A stretch of DNA of 64,000 nucleotides from the NCBI RefSeq assembly GCF_023156285.1, contig NZ_JAKZAJ010000004.1, positions 310,001 to 374,000 on the forward strand. Direction: 5' to 3'. Made by a program: the position numbers and the translations under genes. Below the pieces are notes generated by a model that was not told the origin of the DNA, made no database searches, and saw nothing but the letters and a program-made list of their open reading frames with translations. Origin of the DNA: Marinobacter koreensis (lineage in GTDB: Bacteria > Pseudomonadota > Gammaproteobacteria > Pseudomonadales > Oleiphilaceae). Shown here in pieces: positions 20,176 through 28,352 of the stretch. Every line of letters starts with the position of its first letter. Position 1 is the stretch's first letter.

Positions 20176-21117
20176 GTGTCTTCCCTTAATATTCTCATGA
20201 TCGGCGCCGGTGGAATCGGCGGATATTATGCTGCGAGACTGGCCGAACACGGTCACCGCGTGGTGCTGACGGCTCGTGGCCGACACCTTGAAGCGTTGCA
20301 GGCTTCGGGGCTGCAAGTGGATTACGAAGGCCGCTTGATCAACTGTCCTGCGCCGGCGCTCGACCATGCCACCTTGATTCAGACCTACCACCCGGACGAC
20401 TTCGACCTGGTTGTCATTACCCTGAAATCCACTGCCACGGAACCGGTTCTGGACGAGCTGGGGGATTGGCTTTCACGAGGGTCCGTGCCGGTGTTGTCCC
20501 TGCAGAATGGCGTCGACAACGAACCACTGATTGCCGGCAGGCTTGGAGAGAGCCGGGTCCTGGGAGGATTGGCCGTGCGAATCGGTGGCCATATCACGGA
20601 GCCGGGAAAGGTGTTTGCCGAGGGGGTCGCCCAGATTGTGATGGGGGCCTGGCCGAAAGCCTCCGATGCGGACGATGCCCGGTTGCCCCTGCTTCGGCGG
20701 CTGGAGTCCGCCTTCAACGACACCGGCATTCCGACCACCGTCACGCCCGATATCCGCTATGAACTCTGGCGCAAACTGGTGATTAACAACGGAGTGAACC
20801 CACTGTCGGCGCTGACCGGTCTGGACACCCGAAGCCTCACCCACCACCCGGAATTTGGCAAGGTGGTCTACGGCATGATGGCGGAAACGGTTGAGGCCTC
20901 CAAAGCAGATGGTGTGAACCTGACGCGTCGGGATCTGGACGAGATGTTCGAGCTGATTCGCAGTTTCAATGCCATCAAGACCTCCATGTTGGTGGACAAG
21001 GAAAAAGGCCGGCCGCTGGAACTGGACAGCATCGCTGGTGCCGTATTGAAACGCTGTGAAGCGCTGGGCATTGAGGCCCCTTATACCTTTCTTGTGAACG
21101 CCCTGTTGCGCCAGTGA
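20176..21117 (+). CDS. 2-dehydropantoate 2-reductase family protein
   Basis: This protein of about 313 residues has the ketopantoate reductase fold. The N-terminal NADP site is LMIGAGGIGGYYAARLAEHG, the conserved lysine lies in VVITLKS, and the late RYELWRKLVINNGVNPLSAL segment holds a second catalytic lysine. I place the start at the GTG at 20176, which has AAAGAGG six bases upstream; a frame 20 codons longer exists but lacks similarity. Many genomes carry several PanE-like paralogues, so a role in pantothenate synthesis is likely but not certain. Confidence 0.82.
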   Translation: MSSLNILMIGAGGIGGYYAARLAEHGHRVVLTARGRHLEALQASGLQVDYEGRLINCPAPALDHATLIQTYHPDDFDLVVITLKSTATEPVLDELGDWLSRGSVPVLSLQNGVDNEPLIAGRLGESRVLGGLAVRIGGHITEPGKVFAEGVAQIVMGAWPKASDADDARLPLLRRLESAFNDTGIPTTVTPDIRYELWRKLVINNGVNPLSALTGLDTRSLTHHPEFGKVVYGMMAETVEASKADGVNLTRRDLDEMFELIRSFNAIKTSMLVDKEKGRPLELDSIAGAVLKRCEALGIEAPYTFLVNALLRQ

Positions 21118-21241
21118 CGAGAGCGGCCGACTGGTCAGACCACACCCGGTAACTGTTTCGAATGGGGTTTTGATACGTTGGTGTCAAAGTGTCACTTTCT
21201 ACGAAGAGCCATGTCTGAGGTCGGGGCCTATCAGTAACGGC

Positions 21242-23047
21242 CTATCTGCGTTTGTCGATAAAAAGACTGTTGCCCGTTTCTTTCTTCGCCTGTTTTTTGA
21301 GCTCCGTCAGCGTGTCTGCCAGATCAAGGTTGGACTTGTTGTGGTCTGGCCGTACCGGGTGGAGTGCCATGGAAACGGAGATAAAGGGAAAGAACCGGAG
21401 ATTGCCCTGGCGATCGGAAACCTGAATGCCGCCCTCCCTTTGATGATCTTTCGTGTAGAACGCCGGTGCGATATGGGCAAAGCGGCTCAGTATGTCGTGG
21501 CAGACGGCTTCGCTACGGCGCGTTTCCATATCCAGGAGGACTATGAAGTCGTCCCCGCCGATGTGACCGACAAAGCCCGATTCCCGGCATAACTCGCTGA
21601 GAATGCGGGCCAGGGCCAGTATGATCTGATCGCCATTCGCGTAACCGTAAACGTCGTTATAGGCTTTGAAGTTGTCCAGGTCACAGTACACCGCACAGAA
21701 CGGCGAGTTCGACTCCAGACGTTCTGTGATCGCCTGATGGATCGCCTCGTTTCCGGGCAGTCCGGTCAAGGGGTTGGCCTGCCGGGCATAGGTCACCTGC
21801 AGCGCGGTAATTTCCCGGAGCAGGTCGATGATGTTCCCCGTTCCCAGGTAATGACCGGATCGATCGACAATAACGAAGTCTTCGACTTCGGCCTCCGATG
21901 TTTCCGTCACCAGAGCGCTGAGCTGCTCCAGCGGGGTGCTCTCTTCCACCACCAGGGCATTCCTGTCCATCAGTGATCCAACAACCTGACGGGAATACAG
22001 TGCGTGACTGAACGGGTTGGCAAAACGCCCCAGCATGTCCCTCTGGCGCAGGATTCCGACGGGAACGCTGTCGTCGTTGATGACGGTGACACAGCGAAGG
22101 TTCGGGGTGGCCTCAAAACGCTCAAGCACAGACAGTACAGGCGCCTGTTCATTGACTGGAGCTATTTGCCTGCATAGAAGCGCGGCGGTCTTTTTCAGCG
22201 GGCCGGAACTGCGTTCAGGGGAGAGGTGGTTGTGACGGGTGCTACGTGGGTTGCCTTTATAGAAGGGATGCCTGTCGGGCCTTGCGAAATAGTAGCCTTG
22301 CATCAGATCGCACTGCATATCCCGTAAACAGTGATACTCATCCGCAGACTCGATGCCTTCGGCGATGATGGTGCAGTCGACGTTCCTGGCGACTTTGATG
22401 ATGGATTCGAGAAACTTCCGTTTCGACGGATGCTTGTGGATTTTCTTGATGAAATGCCGATCGATTTTCACGAACTCCGGTCGGAGTTCCACCCATTGCC
22501 GAAGATTCGAGTACTTGGCCCCCAGATCATCCAGGGCCACCTGCAGACCCATGGTCCGGTAGTGGGCAACCGCCGCCCGCATCAGGTCGTAATCCTCGAC
22601 GGGCACATGCTCGGTCAGTTCGATCACCACCCGTTCCGGGGATAAACCCGCGCCGGCCAGAAATCCTGCAGTCAGACCCTCGCGAAAATTGGCGTCCAGC
22701 ATCGATGCCGGCATGATATTGAGGAACAGCTTGCCGGCCAGGTCCTGCTCGCTAAAGGCCTCGATTGAGAGTTTCCGGCACAGGAAATCCAGTTCTGCCA
22801 GTCTTCCGGAGCTGGTGGCTGTCTCGAACAAATCGATCGGGGAGTGAAGCGGAGAATCTTCAGGCCCGCGAATCAGGGCTTCATAGCCAAAAATGGCCTG
22901 GGTGGTCCCATCGACGATGGGCTGGAACAGGGGAGTGAGGCTTTCATTCCGGATAATTCTGTCCAGTTCATCCAGCAGGGCGTCCTCACTCGGAGCAGTC
23001 ATGCAATTGGCTACAGCAGGTTTCACTATTGGGAAGCTCTGATTCAA
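21242..23047 (-). CDS. EAL-CBS-GGDEF signalling protein
   Basis: This 601-residue cyclic-di-GMP protein has unusual domain order: EAL first (about residues 30-265), then a pair of CBS-like repeats (about 290-415), then GGDEF (about 425-600). The EAL motif (residues 56-58), LNIMPAS, ELTEH, KIDRHF and AEGIES are present, but the usual DDFGTG is DDLGAK. The GGDEF motif reads GGDDF (497-501), and no RxxD inhibitory site precedes it. The EAL domain may be active; the cyclase is uncertain. CBS pairs usually sense adenine nucleotides. It is transcribed alone, convergent with the PanE-like gene. Confidence 0.9.
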   Translation of the reverse strand: MNQSFPIVKPAVANCMTAPSEDALLDELDRIIRNESLTPLFQPIVDGTTQAIFGYEALIRGPEDSPLHSPIDLFETATSSGRLAELDFLCRKLSIEAFSEQDLAGKLFLNIMPASMLDANFREGLTAGFLAGAGLSPERVVIELTEHVPVEDYDLMRAAVAHYRTMGLQVALDDLGAKYSNLRQWVELRPEFVKIDRHFIKKIHKHPSKRKFLESIIKVARNVDCTIIAEGIESADEYHCLRDMQCDLMQGYYFARPDRHPFYKGNPRSTRHNHLSPERSSGPLKKTAALLCRQIAPVNEQAPVLSVLERFEATPNLRCVTVINDDSVPVGILRQRDMLGRFANPFSHALYSRQVVGSLMDRNALVVEESTPLEQLSALVTETSEAEVEDFVIVDRSGHYLGTGNIIDLLREITALQVTYARQANPLTGLPGNEAIHQAITERLESNSPFCAVYCDLDNFKAYNDVYGYANGDQIILALARILSELCRESGFVGHIGGDDFIVLLDMETRRSEAVCHDILSRFAHIAPAFYTKDHQREGGIQVSDRQGNLRFFPFISVSMALHPVRPDHNKSNLDLADTLTELKKQAKKETGNSLFIDKRR

Positions 23048-23281
23048 AGTGCATTTGCCATGAATTCAAGCGACAGTCGTACTCCCAGACCCTAAGTGTT
23101 CCGTTTAGTCAGTGTTCGTCCGTTTTGTTCTGAGTAGAGGTAAGCATTGGGGGCGTCTAATGGCTTACCCGGCTGCTTCTGTGCCTGAAGTGGAAGCGAA
23201 GCCCAGCATTTGCCCGGCTTCTTTGTGGAGAGACGATAATTCGTAAGTATGACTGTTTGGTGACATGTAACCCCCGGTCTT
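23048..23281. other. intergenic stretch without a supported gene
   Basis: The 234 bp between the EAL protein start and the NDUFA9-like stop contain only a 68-codon minus-strand frame with no recognisable motif or ribosome site. I see nothing else beyond the promoter expected for the EAL-CBS-GGDEF gene. Confidence 0.5.
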
Positions 23282-24166
23282 TCAACGACGGATAACATCC
23301 TGGAGGCTCAAGGGGTCTATGCCGAGATCCCGGAAGGTGCCACAGCCGAAGCCTGCTACGTTATCATTCTCCATCAGAATGACCTGGTCCCGGTTGAGTG
23401 GCGGTTCTGGAAGCAGGCTGAGCAAGGCCGCCAGTGCATGCCAGCAGCCGAAGGGGAGTGGAAGCTTGGCCCGGCTGGTCCCCTTGTGTTCAAGCATGAG
23501 ATTAACGCACTCAAGGTACGTGTAGGTTTTACCCCCGCCCAATTCAAAGGTTTTACCTGCAGTTCCTGGCATTTCAATGCATCGGCGCACAGCCGCAGCA
23601 ACATCCCCCGCATAGACGGGTTGCAGCCGCGTTGTGCCGCGACCAAAAAGTGGTATTACAGGAAGCTGAGTCACCATCTCCAGGGCGCTGACAAACCCGC
23701 CATGGCGATCACAGAGAGCGCTTGGACGAAGAATCGTAGTGTCCCCGAAGACCTTGCGCGCAGCCAACTCACCCCTGGCCCGGGCCCGGACGTATCTGGA
23801 AGCCGACTCGGTACTGGCGCCGATTCCGGAAATCAGTATCAGCCGGTCAACGCCCAGTTCCCGAGCACAGCGCGCGACGCTCTGTGCGCCCTCGACATGG
23901 ATCTGATCAAACGTGAGTTTGCGAGTTTCGTTGTAGAGGGCGACCGCATTGATGATGGCTGTCGAGCCTTTCAATGCCCGGCTGAGTGACCGTTCATCCA
24001 GAATGTCACAGCCAACCCTCTCGACGCTTTCGGAGGCCGGGAAAGTGCCACGTTCCGGATGCCGGCAGGCGACCCGGACGGTGTATCCCGCCTCGACCAG
24101 CTCATTCACGATGAAGGAACCCAGGAATCCTGTCCCTCCCAGCACCGTCACCAATGGATCAGTCAT
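23282..24166 (-). CDS. NDUFA9-like NAD(P)-binding epimerase/dehydratase family protein
   Basis: This 294-residue atypical short-chain dehydrogenase has the N-terminal dinucleotide motif VTVLGGTGFLGSFIVNELVE. LRPSALCDRHGGFVSALEMV and FELGGGKTYTYLE segments resemble the complex I NDUFA9 subunit family and its bacterial homologues. Such proteins often act as quinone- or redox-associated chaperones rather than metabolic epimerases. It is the last clear core gene before the AT-rich cassette region. Confidence 0.82.
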   Translation of the reverse strand: MTDPLVTVLGGTGFLGSFIVNELVEAGYTVRVACRHPERGTFPASESVERVGCDILDERSLSRALKGSTAIINAVALYNETRKLTFDQIHVEGAQSVARCARELGVDRLILISGIGASTESASRYVRARARGELAARKVFGDTTILRPSALCDRHGGFVSALEMVTQLPVIPLFGRGTTRLQPVYAGDVAAAVRRCIEMPGTAGKTFELGGGKTYTYLECVNLMLEHKGTSRAKLPLPFGCWHALAALLSLLPEPPLNRDQVILMENDNVAGFGCGTFRDLGIDPLSLQDVIRR

Positions 24167-24560
24167 CAGGCGCTCCCAGTGGTCAAATTGGGGTCATGCC
24201 ACATGTGACTGTAGGAGATGCTGGAGGAGTTTGTCGAACGAAGGTGGCCTTTTGGTCGGCTTTTAAGTATCAGTGACGGAGCCAGTACAAAGCAGGGAGA
24301 GTTTGGAAATGTTGGAGGTAATAGGGTGGAGTTCAACTCAGGGGCACGAGAGCGAGGTTTTCTCAACATCTCCTTTTAAACAAAAGCGGACATTCGCCCG
24401 AATGAAAATTTTCAAAGCGCGAGTAGCGCTATGACGGCCGCAGACCCATAGATAACGCTTTGAAGGGTCGTTGTTATTGAGGATGTGAATCAGGTTTGGA
24501 CGGGGAGGCGGCGTTGGAATTTAATAAGAATGCCAACTAATAGGCTGTGAGGAGATAGGG
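24167..24560. other. left boundary of the cassette array; possible attC/attI-like segment
   Basis: No gene is seen in this 394-bp, AT-richer stretch. ATAACGC near 24453 and GCGTTGG at 24511-24517 could be the two ends of an attC- or attI-like site just before the first cassette. TTCAAAGCG at 24411 is repeated inverted at 24456. AAAGCGGACATTC at 24383 has an inverted near-copy beyond the right end of the array. No integrase gene or remnant is recognisable. Confidence 0.35.
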
Positions 24561-25031
24561 ATGTCTGTAAGCATTGAGGTGGCCGAGACCACTGACCAGT
24601 TTGATGCAGGTGGCCGGTTGATTCGTGAGTATGCTGAGTTTCTCGGGCAGGATTTAGAGTTCCAGGGTTTTTCCAGCGAGTTGGCTTCGCTGCCAACGAT
24701 GTACGGCCCACCCAAAGGAGCGCTACTGCTTGCCAAACTGAAGGATATTCATGTTGGTGCTGTCGGTCTTAGAGAGTTTGAGCCCGGCATTGCTGAAATG
24801 AAGCGAATGTATGTCATTCCGGATTACCATGGCATGGGGGTGGGCAAGGCGCTGACCGAAGCGTTCTTTGGTCGAGCAAAGGAAATGGGTTATGGCTTGG
24901 TGCGGCTAGACACTATTCGTGAGCTTGATAAGGCATTGCGCCTTTACAGCGATTACGGCTTTAAGGAAATTGAGCCTTACCGATTCAATCCACACCCGGA
25001 AGCCGTGTTCATGGAGTATAAAATCCCCTGA
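24561..25031 (+). CDS. GNAT family N-acetyltransferase (cassette 1)
   Basis: This 156-residue acetyl-CoA-dependent acyltransferase has the GNAT motif A region MKRMYVIPDYHGMGVGKALT, where the glycine-rich loop binds the CoA pyrophosphate, followed by the LYSDYGFKEIEPYRF motif B. GAGGAGATAGGG precedes the ATG. It is the first cassette of the array and is followed by an attC-like site. The acceptor is unknown; cassette-borne GNATs are often annotated as protein, amino-acid or drug acetylases. Confidence 0.85.
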   Translation: MSVSIEVAETTDQFDAGGRLIREYAEFLGQDLEFQGFSSELASLPTMYGPPKGALLLAKLKDIHVGAVGLREFEPGIAEMKRMYVIPDYHGMGVGKALTEAFFGRAKEMGYGLVRLDTIRELDKALRLYSDYGFKEIEPYRFNPHPEAVFMEYKIP

Positions 25032-25103
25032 CAATCGGCTGCACGGCGACTGATTTTAAGCCACTTTTCGGCTCCAAACCGGCGTACGAAACCGGGCGTT
25101 ATC
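25029..25103 (+). repeat. attC-like site 1
   Basis: A palindrome-rich segment follows the GNAT stop and ends in the core GGGCGTTAT (25095-25102). It lies directly between two plus-strand genes, as expected for an integron cassette recombination site. Confidence 0.6.
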
Positions 25104-25121
25104 ACACAAGGAGGTGCTTCA

Positions 25122-25520
25122 ATGAAGCAAAGAGGTAGTTGTCTCTGCGGGCGCATTCAATACGAAATCAGCGGTCCGCTTACCGATGTTTTGAACTGTC
25201 ACTGTTCAATGTGCCGAAAGCTTCATGCCTCGGCCTTCAGAACTCGCGCTAAAGTGCGGTCTTCTGATTGGCACACTGTGAAAGGTCAGGAGCTGCTCAA
25301 GTTTTACGAATCTTCTCCGGGTGAGCATAAAGGCTTCTGCTCAAACTGTGGCTCCAGCCTCTATACCTGGTTCGATGCAGCACCTGAGATTTATGGTTTC
25401 CCACTCGGAACACTTGATACCGCCCCAGAGGTAAAAGCAGGGCGCCATGTATTCGTAGGCAGCAAGGCCCCTTGGTTCGAGATTACGGATGATCTGCCTC
25501 AGCATGCAGAGTATGACTGA
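25122..25520 (+). CDS. GFA/CENP-V family zinc-binding protein (cassette 2)
   Basis: This 132-residue protein has the GFA fold named after glutathione-dependent formaldehyde-activating enzyme. Zinc-binding cysteines are seen in GSCLCGRIQYEI, NCHCSMCRK and FCSNCGSSLYTW. AAGGAGGTGCTTCA precedes the ATG. Most family members have no proven enzymatic role, so formaldehyde handling should not be assumed. A second member of the family is encoded in a later cassette (32810). Confidence 0.85.
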   Translation: MKQRGSCLCGRIQYEISGPLTDVLNCHCSMCRKLHASAFRTRAKVRSSDWHTVKGQELLKFYESSPGEHKGFCSNCGSSLYTWFDAAPEIYGFPLGTLDTAPEVKAGRHVFVGSKAPWFEITDDLPQHAEYD

Positions 25521-25585
25521 GGCAGCAATAAAAAGCCGCGTAAGGCGGTCGTCCCTGACGAGCCGCGGCTTCGCTTCGCGTTATG
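25520..25585 (+). repeat. attC-like site 2
   Basis: AGCCGCG and CGCGGCT form inverted arms here, and the site ends with GCGTTAT (25578-25584). It lies between the GFA and PPOX cassettes. Confidence 0.65.
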
Positions 25586-25601
25586 CACAAATGGAGACTT
25601 T

Positions 25602-26102
25602 ATGAATCTCAAGGATGATTGGAAGAAGGTGAAGTCAGTTCTAGAGCAGGGCCAGGCTTCTACGGTTTACTGCTCGATTGCAACGGTTAACCCTGACGGC
25701 ACACCCCACATCACTCCAGTTGGCACTGTTTTCCTTCGGGCTGATCAGAGCGGATACTTTTTTGATCATTACGCCGAGGCTTTGGGTAATAACATCGATC
25801 AGAACCCGAATGTTTGCATTATGGCAGTCAACGCCGGTCGATTCTTTTGGCTAAGGTCTCTTCTAAAAGGCCGTTTCGTTGCTCCACCGGGCGTGAGGCT
25901 TTACGGCAAGGTCGGACCAATACGCGAAGCCACGTCCGAAGAGATCGAGAAGATAGAAAAACGGGTTAAGCCATCTCAGTGGATGAAGGGGGCGAGGTTA
26001 CTTTGGAGTGATTTCACCCATGTTCGAGACATTGAATTTACCCATTACAAGCCGATCACCTACCCAGTGATGATGGATGGAATGTGGCCGGGGCATGCAT
26101 AA
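25602..26102 (+). CDS. pyridoxamine 5'-phosphate oxidase-fold flavoprotein (cassette 3)
   Basis: This 166-residue protein has the split-barrel PPOX fold, shown by VYCSIATVNPDGTPHITPVG near the N terminus and NPNVCIMAVNAG further on. Such proteins bind FMN or F420-like cofactors and include uncharacterised oxidoreductases. True PNPOx substrate residues are not evident, so I do not call it pdxH. It is flanked by attC-like sites on both sides. Confidence 0.8.
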   Translation: MNLKDDWKKVKSVLEQGQASTVYCSIATVNPDGTPHITPVGTVFLRADQSGYFFDHYAEALGNNIDQNPNVCIMAVNAGRFFWLRSLLKGRFVAPPGVRLYGKVGPIREATSEEIEKIEKRVKPSQWMKGARLLWSDFTHVRDIEFTHYKPITYPVMMDGMWPGHA

Positions 26103-26167
26103 CCAAGTGGTCAACGGGATGCCAACTACGCTGCGCTTTGTTGCCGCCCATTACCACCGGCATTAAT
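26099..26167 (+). repeat. attC-like site 3
   Basis: The segment begins ATAACCAAGTGG at the stop codon of the PPOX gene and ends CCACCGGCATTAAT, with ACTACGCTGCGCTTTGTTG inside. The internal block closely resembles that of site 6 (27722), which indicates one attC subfamily. The core is GCATTA rather than GCGTTA. Confidence 0.6.
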
Positions 26168-26186
26168 TGCATGGAGGGAACCTCTG

Positions 26187-26481
26187 CATATTCGAGAAGT
26201 AACGGAGGACGACATCCGCGATATTTGTAAGCTCCCGAAAACCAAGAAGAGCTTTTTTACTGCTTCCCGAGGGCAGCTATCTAGTCAACCATATGCTCAC
26301 CTTGGGGTTCGAAAAGCATCGCGCGGAGGCGATTTCAGTGTCGTGCTTTAATCAAAACATGGCAGGTCTGCTCTTTTACCCGAACCTTGGTTTCCGGCCT
26401 TACGACATTGAGCAACGTGTCGATTACAACGGCGATCGAGTGGCACTGATTCACCTGAGGATGGAGAGACATGCAGTTTAA
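26187..26481 (+). pseudogene. GNAT acetyltransferase cassette with frameshift and internal deletion (cassette 4)
   Basis: The 5' part reads LHIREVTEDDIRDICKLP, a typical GNAT N terminus. About 30 codons later the homology continues in another frame as GSYLVNHMLTLGFEKH, SCFNQNMAGLLFYPNLGF and the C terminus. The middle, including most of the acetyl-CoA motif, is missing. Only the last 62 codons remain as an open frame starting at ATG 26293. The gene is dead as a GNAT enzyme. Confidence 0.7.
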
Positions 26482-26604
26482 CCCCGTATGAGCCCTCTCG
26501 GAATCAATCGGCAATAGTGATTTTCTGGCGGCGCCAGCGGCCAACCCAAACCCGTGAGGCAGAACGCCTGCCCCATCTGCCTTGTGGGCCTGTCAGGTAC
26601 TCAC

Positions 26605-26670
26605 AGGAAGCACATATAAGGGCCCTTTACCGTGGCTTTTGACTCCGCTTCACGCTGGCTGGCGTTAGGG
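26605..26670 (+). repeat. attC-like site 4
   Basis: The 208 bp after the broken GNAT cassette hold no gene and end with GCTGGCGTTAGGGCC, a good attC terminus (GCGTTAG at 26662). The left end is uncertain because the palindrome is weak. Confidence 0.45.
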
Positions 26671-26689
26671 CCTATAGGGAGATAGTGGC

Positions 26690-27007
26690 ATGACAAGGCA
26701 GATTATCGGAAGCGTGTGTATGGCGGTTGTCCTCGTTATAGCTTCTTTGCTTGTGCCGACAAAGATTGATGGTAGATCTGAAATGGGCAACGTTCCTCAC
26801 GGCCTCCCCCTTCCGTTTGTATGGCAGAGCGTAGAAAAACTAGACCCGCCTTCGTTTCCGCGCTCCTATGCTGTCATGCTTCCCCAGGAATATCCGACAT
26901 GGGTATCATTTGCTAACCTATCTTTGAATATTGTGTTAGTTGGGGGCCTAGTATTCGCTGCGTTACAAGTATTCAGGCGGTGGAGGCCGGAACGCAATGC
27001 CGCATGA
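26690..27007 (+). CDS. small membrane protein (cassette 5)
   Basis: This 105-residue protein has an N-terminal membrane helix (about residues 6-24), a polar proline-rich middle of about 50 residues, a second helix (about 77-95) and a basic C terminus (RRWRPER). GGGAG lies upstream of the ATG. I do not recognise the family. Placement between attC-like sites marks it as a cassette. Confidence 0.6.
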   Translation: MTRQIIGSVCMAVVLVIASLLVPTKIDGRSEMGNVPHGLPLPFVWQSVEKLDPPSFPRSYAVMLPQEYPTWVSFANLSLNIVLVGGLVFAALQVFRRWRPERNAA

Positions 27008-27024
27008 AATCAGGCGTTCTAATC

Positions 27025-27083
27025 AGTACCTAACGTGACCGCACAAGTGGTACAAGATTAGGACGGTTCATCCAGGCGTTAAC
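27025..27083 (+). repeat. attC-like site 5
   Basis: CCTAACGTGACCG at the left and CATCCAGGCGTTAACTG at the right give candidate outer cores (GCGTTAA at 27076). The site separates the small membrane gene from the DJ-1/PfpI gene. Confidence 0.5.
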
Positions 27084-27099
27084 TGCTCAAGGAGCGGGC

Positions 27100-27726
27100 A
27101 TGAACTTTGGTATCTTGGTGTTTGATGGCGTGGAGGAGCTCGACTTCGTTGGGCCATGGGAGATCCTCAAAATTTGGTCCAAAATTGCCGACGGCCCTGG
27201 AAATTGCTTCATCGTTGGTGAATCACAAACTGCTATTAGTTGTGCTCGTGGTTTGTCTGTTAATCCTCAGATTTCTTTCGAAGACTGTCCGAAGCTTGAC
27301 TACCTGTTAGTTCCAGGAGGCCAAGGAACAAGGAAGGAAGTTCAAAATCGGGTTTTGTTGGAGTTTGTCGAGAGCCAGGCACGACATTGCCAGGCCGTGC
27401 TATCCGTATGCACCGGTGCCTTTATTCTTCACGCAGCCGGGTTATTGGCCGATAAAAAGGCAACAACGCATTGGGCCTCGCTTGGTCGTCTAAGGGCTTT
27501 AGGCAACGTGGAAGTGATGGAAGAACGCTTTGTCAGGGACGGCAATATATGGACGTCTGCGGGCGTATCAGCTGGAATTGACCTTATGCTTGCTTTTATA
27601 GTGAGTATCGCTGGAGACGAAGTAGCGGGACAGGTGCAATTCAACTCTGAGTATTATCCCGTCGCAACTAATTATGGTGGGTTCGAGCTGCATCCGGACG
27701 CACCGGCGTACCTAAAGCACAGTTAA
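27100..27726 (+). CDS. DJ-1/PfpI family protein, isonitrile-hydratase-like (cassette 6)
   Basis: This 208-residue class I glutamine-amidotransferase-like protein has its nucleophile cysteine in the elbow LSVCTGAFIL (Cys104). The N-terminal acidic motif VFDGVEELDFVGPWEI and the later KKATTHWASL resemble isonitrile hydratase and the AraC-associated ThiJ subgroup. It may be a hydratase, amidase or glyoxalase-like enzyme. AAGGAGCGGGC precedes the ATG. It ends at the best-formed attC-like site of the array. Confidence 0.8.
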   Translation: MNFGILVFDGVEELDFVGPWEILKIWSKIADGPGNCFIVGESQTAISCARGLSVNPQISFEDCPKLDYLLVPGGQGTRKEVQNRVLLEFVESQARHCQAVLSVCTGAFILHAAGLLADKKATTHWASLGRLRALGNVEVMEERFVRDGNIWTSAGVSAGIDLMLAFIVSIAGDEVAGQVQFNSEYYPVATNYGGFELHPDAPAYLKHS

Positions 27727-27790
27727 CCAGTAGGTGAAGCCGACCGGTACTACGCTGCGCTTCGTCCCAGCGGCTTACCCCGGCGTTATA
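27722..27790 (+). repeat. attC-like site 6 (well formed)
   Basis: This 69-bp site starts GTTAACCAGTAGG at the DJ-1 stop codon and ends CCCCGGCGTTAT. Its arms are GCCGACCGG and CGGCTTACCCCGG around TACTACGCTGCGCTTCG. It is the clearest attC in the window. Confidence 0.75.
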
Positions 27791-27809
27791 AATAAGGGAG
27801 GAGCCAACT

Positions 27810-28211
27810 ATGGAGTGGCGCAAGGACGATTACCTAATCACTGACGATAATTCCAAGGTGCAACTGGATATAGTCCACCGCTTGCTTTCGGCAACCTATT
27901 GGGGTGACCGCCGCCCCCGAGAAGCCGTCGAGCGCATGATTGGTGGCTCCATCTGCTTCAGTCTTTACCGTGGTGCCATGCAAATTGGTTTTGGGCGTGC
28001 AGTAACCGATGGCGCTACGTTTACTTGGGTCGCGGATATTGTGGTTGAGCCAGATTTTCGGGGCTTTGGCTTGGGGCAGTGGCTCATGGAGTGCTTGATG
28101 CCAATCGAACCTTTATTTCGGCTCAACAGGATCGGTTGTTGGCCAGGCTTACGCGCGCCAATGCACAACTTGAGGTGCTTGCGGAGTTCAGTGGTGTGTG
28201 GTCGTCGGTGA
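27810..28211 (+). pseudogene. 3'-truncated GNAT acetyltransferase (cassette 7)
   Basis: Residues 1 to about 97 are a good GNAT N-terminal half ending in motif A (DIVVEPDFRGFGLGQWLMEC). After about base 28100 the reading frame continues for 36 codons without GNAT similarity (motif B is lost), and the expected attC is absent. The gene has been cut by the insertion that brought in the adjacent four-gene block. It may still be translated as a chimeric, probably inactive, protein. Confidence 0.75.
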
Positions 28212-28252
28212 TTCATCAGAAGCTTTTAATAGAGCAGTCGTCCGGCTCTTAA
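28100..28252 (+). pseudogene. orphan 3' fragment of an unknown gene at the insertion junction
   Basis: A frame different from that of the GNAT gene runs from about 28100 to a TAA at 28250. It reads as an amphipathic, coiled-coil-like C terminus (QQDRLLARLTRANAQLEVLA, then EFSGVWSSVIHQKLLIEQ). It has no start of its own. It looks like the tail of a gene carried in by the insertion, possibly part of a mobile element. I cannot name the family. Confidence 0.35.
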
Positions 28253-28352
28253 GCGTTGGTGTGCAGTTTGGCGGGTACACGTACAGTGTGACCCTGACCC
28301 CACGGTTACTCATTACTTTGTCTCTGTGAATCACTCGATCCCCACAAAGATT

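Noticed and set aside
23092..23298. 68-codon minus-strand frame between the EAL gene and the NDUFA9-like gene
   Set aside because: No ribosome site or family resemblance; overlaps the end of the neighbouring gene.
24167..24560. Integron integrase (intI) or its remnant at the left border
   Set aside because: No tyrosine-recombinase motif is seen in any frame here or at the right border.
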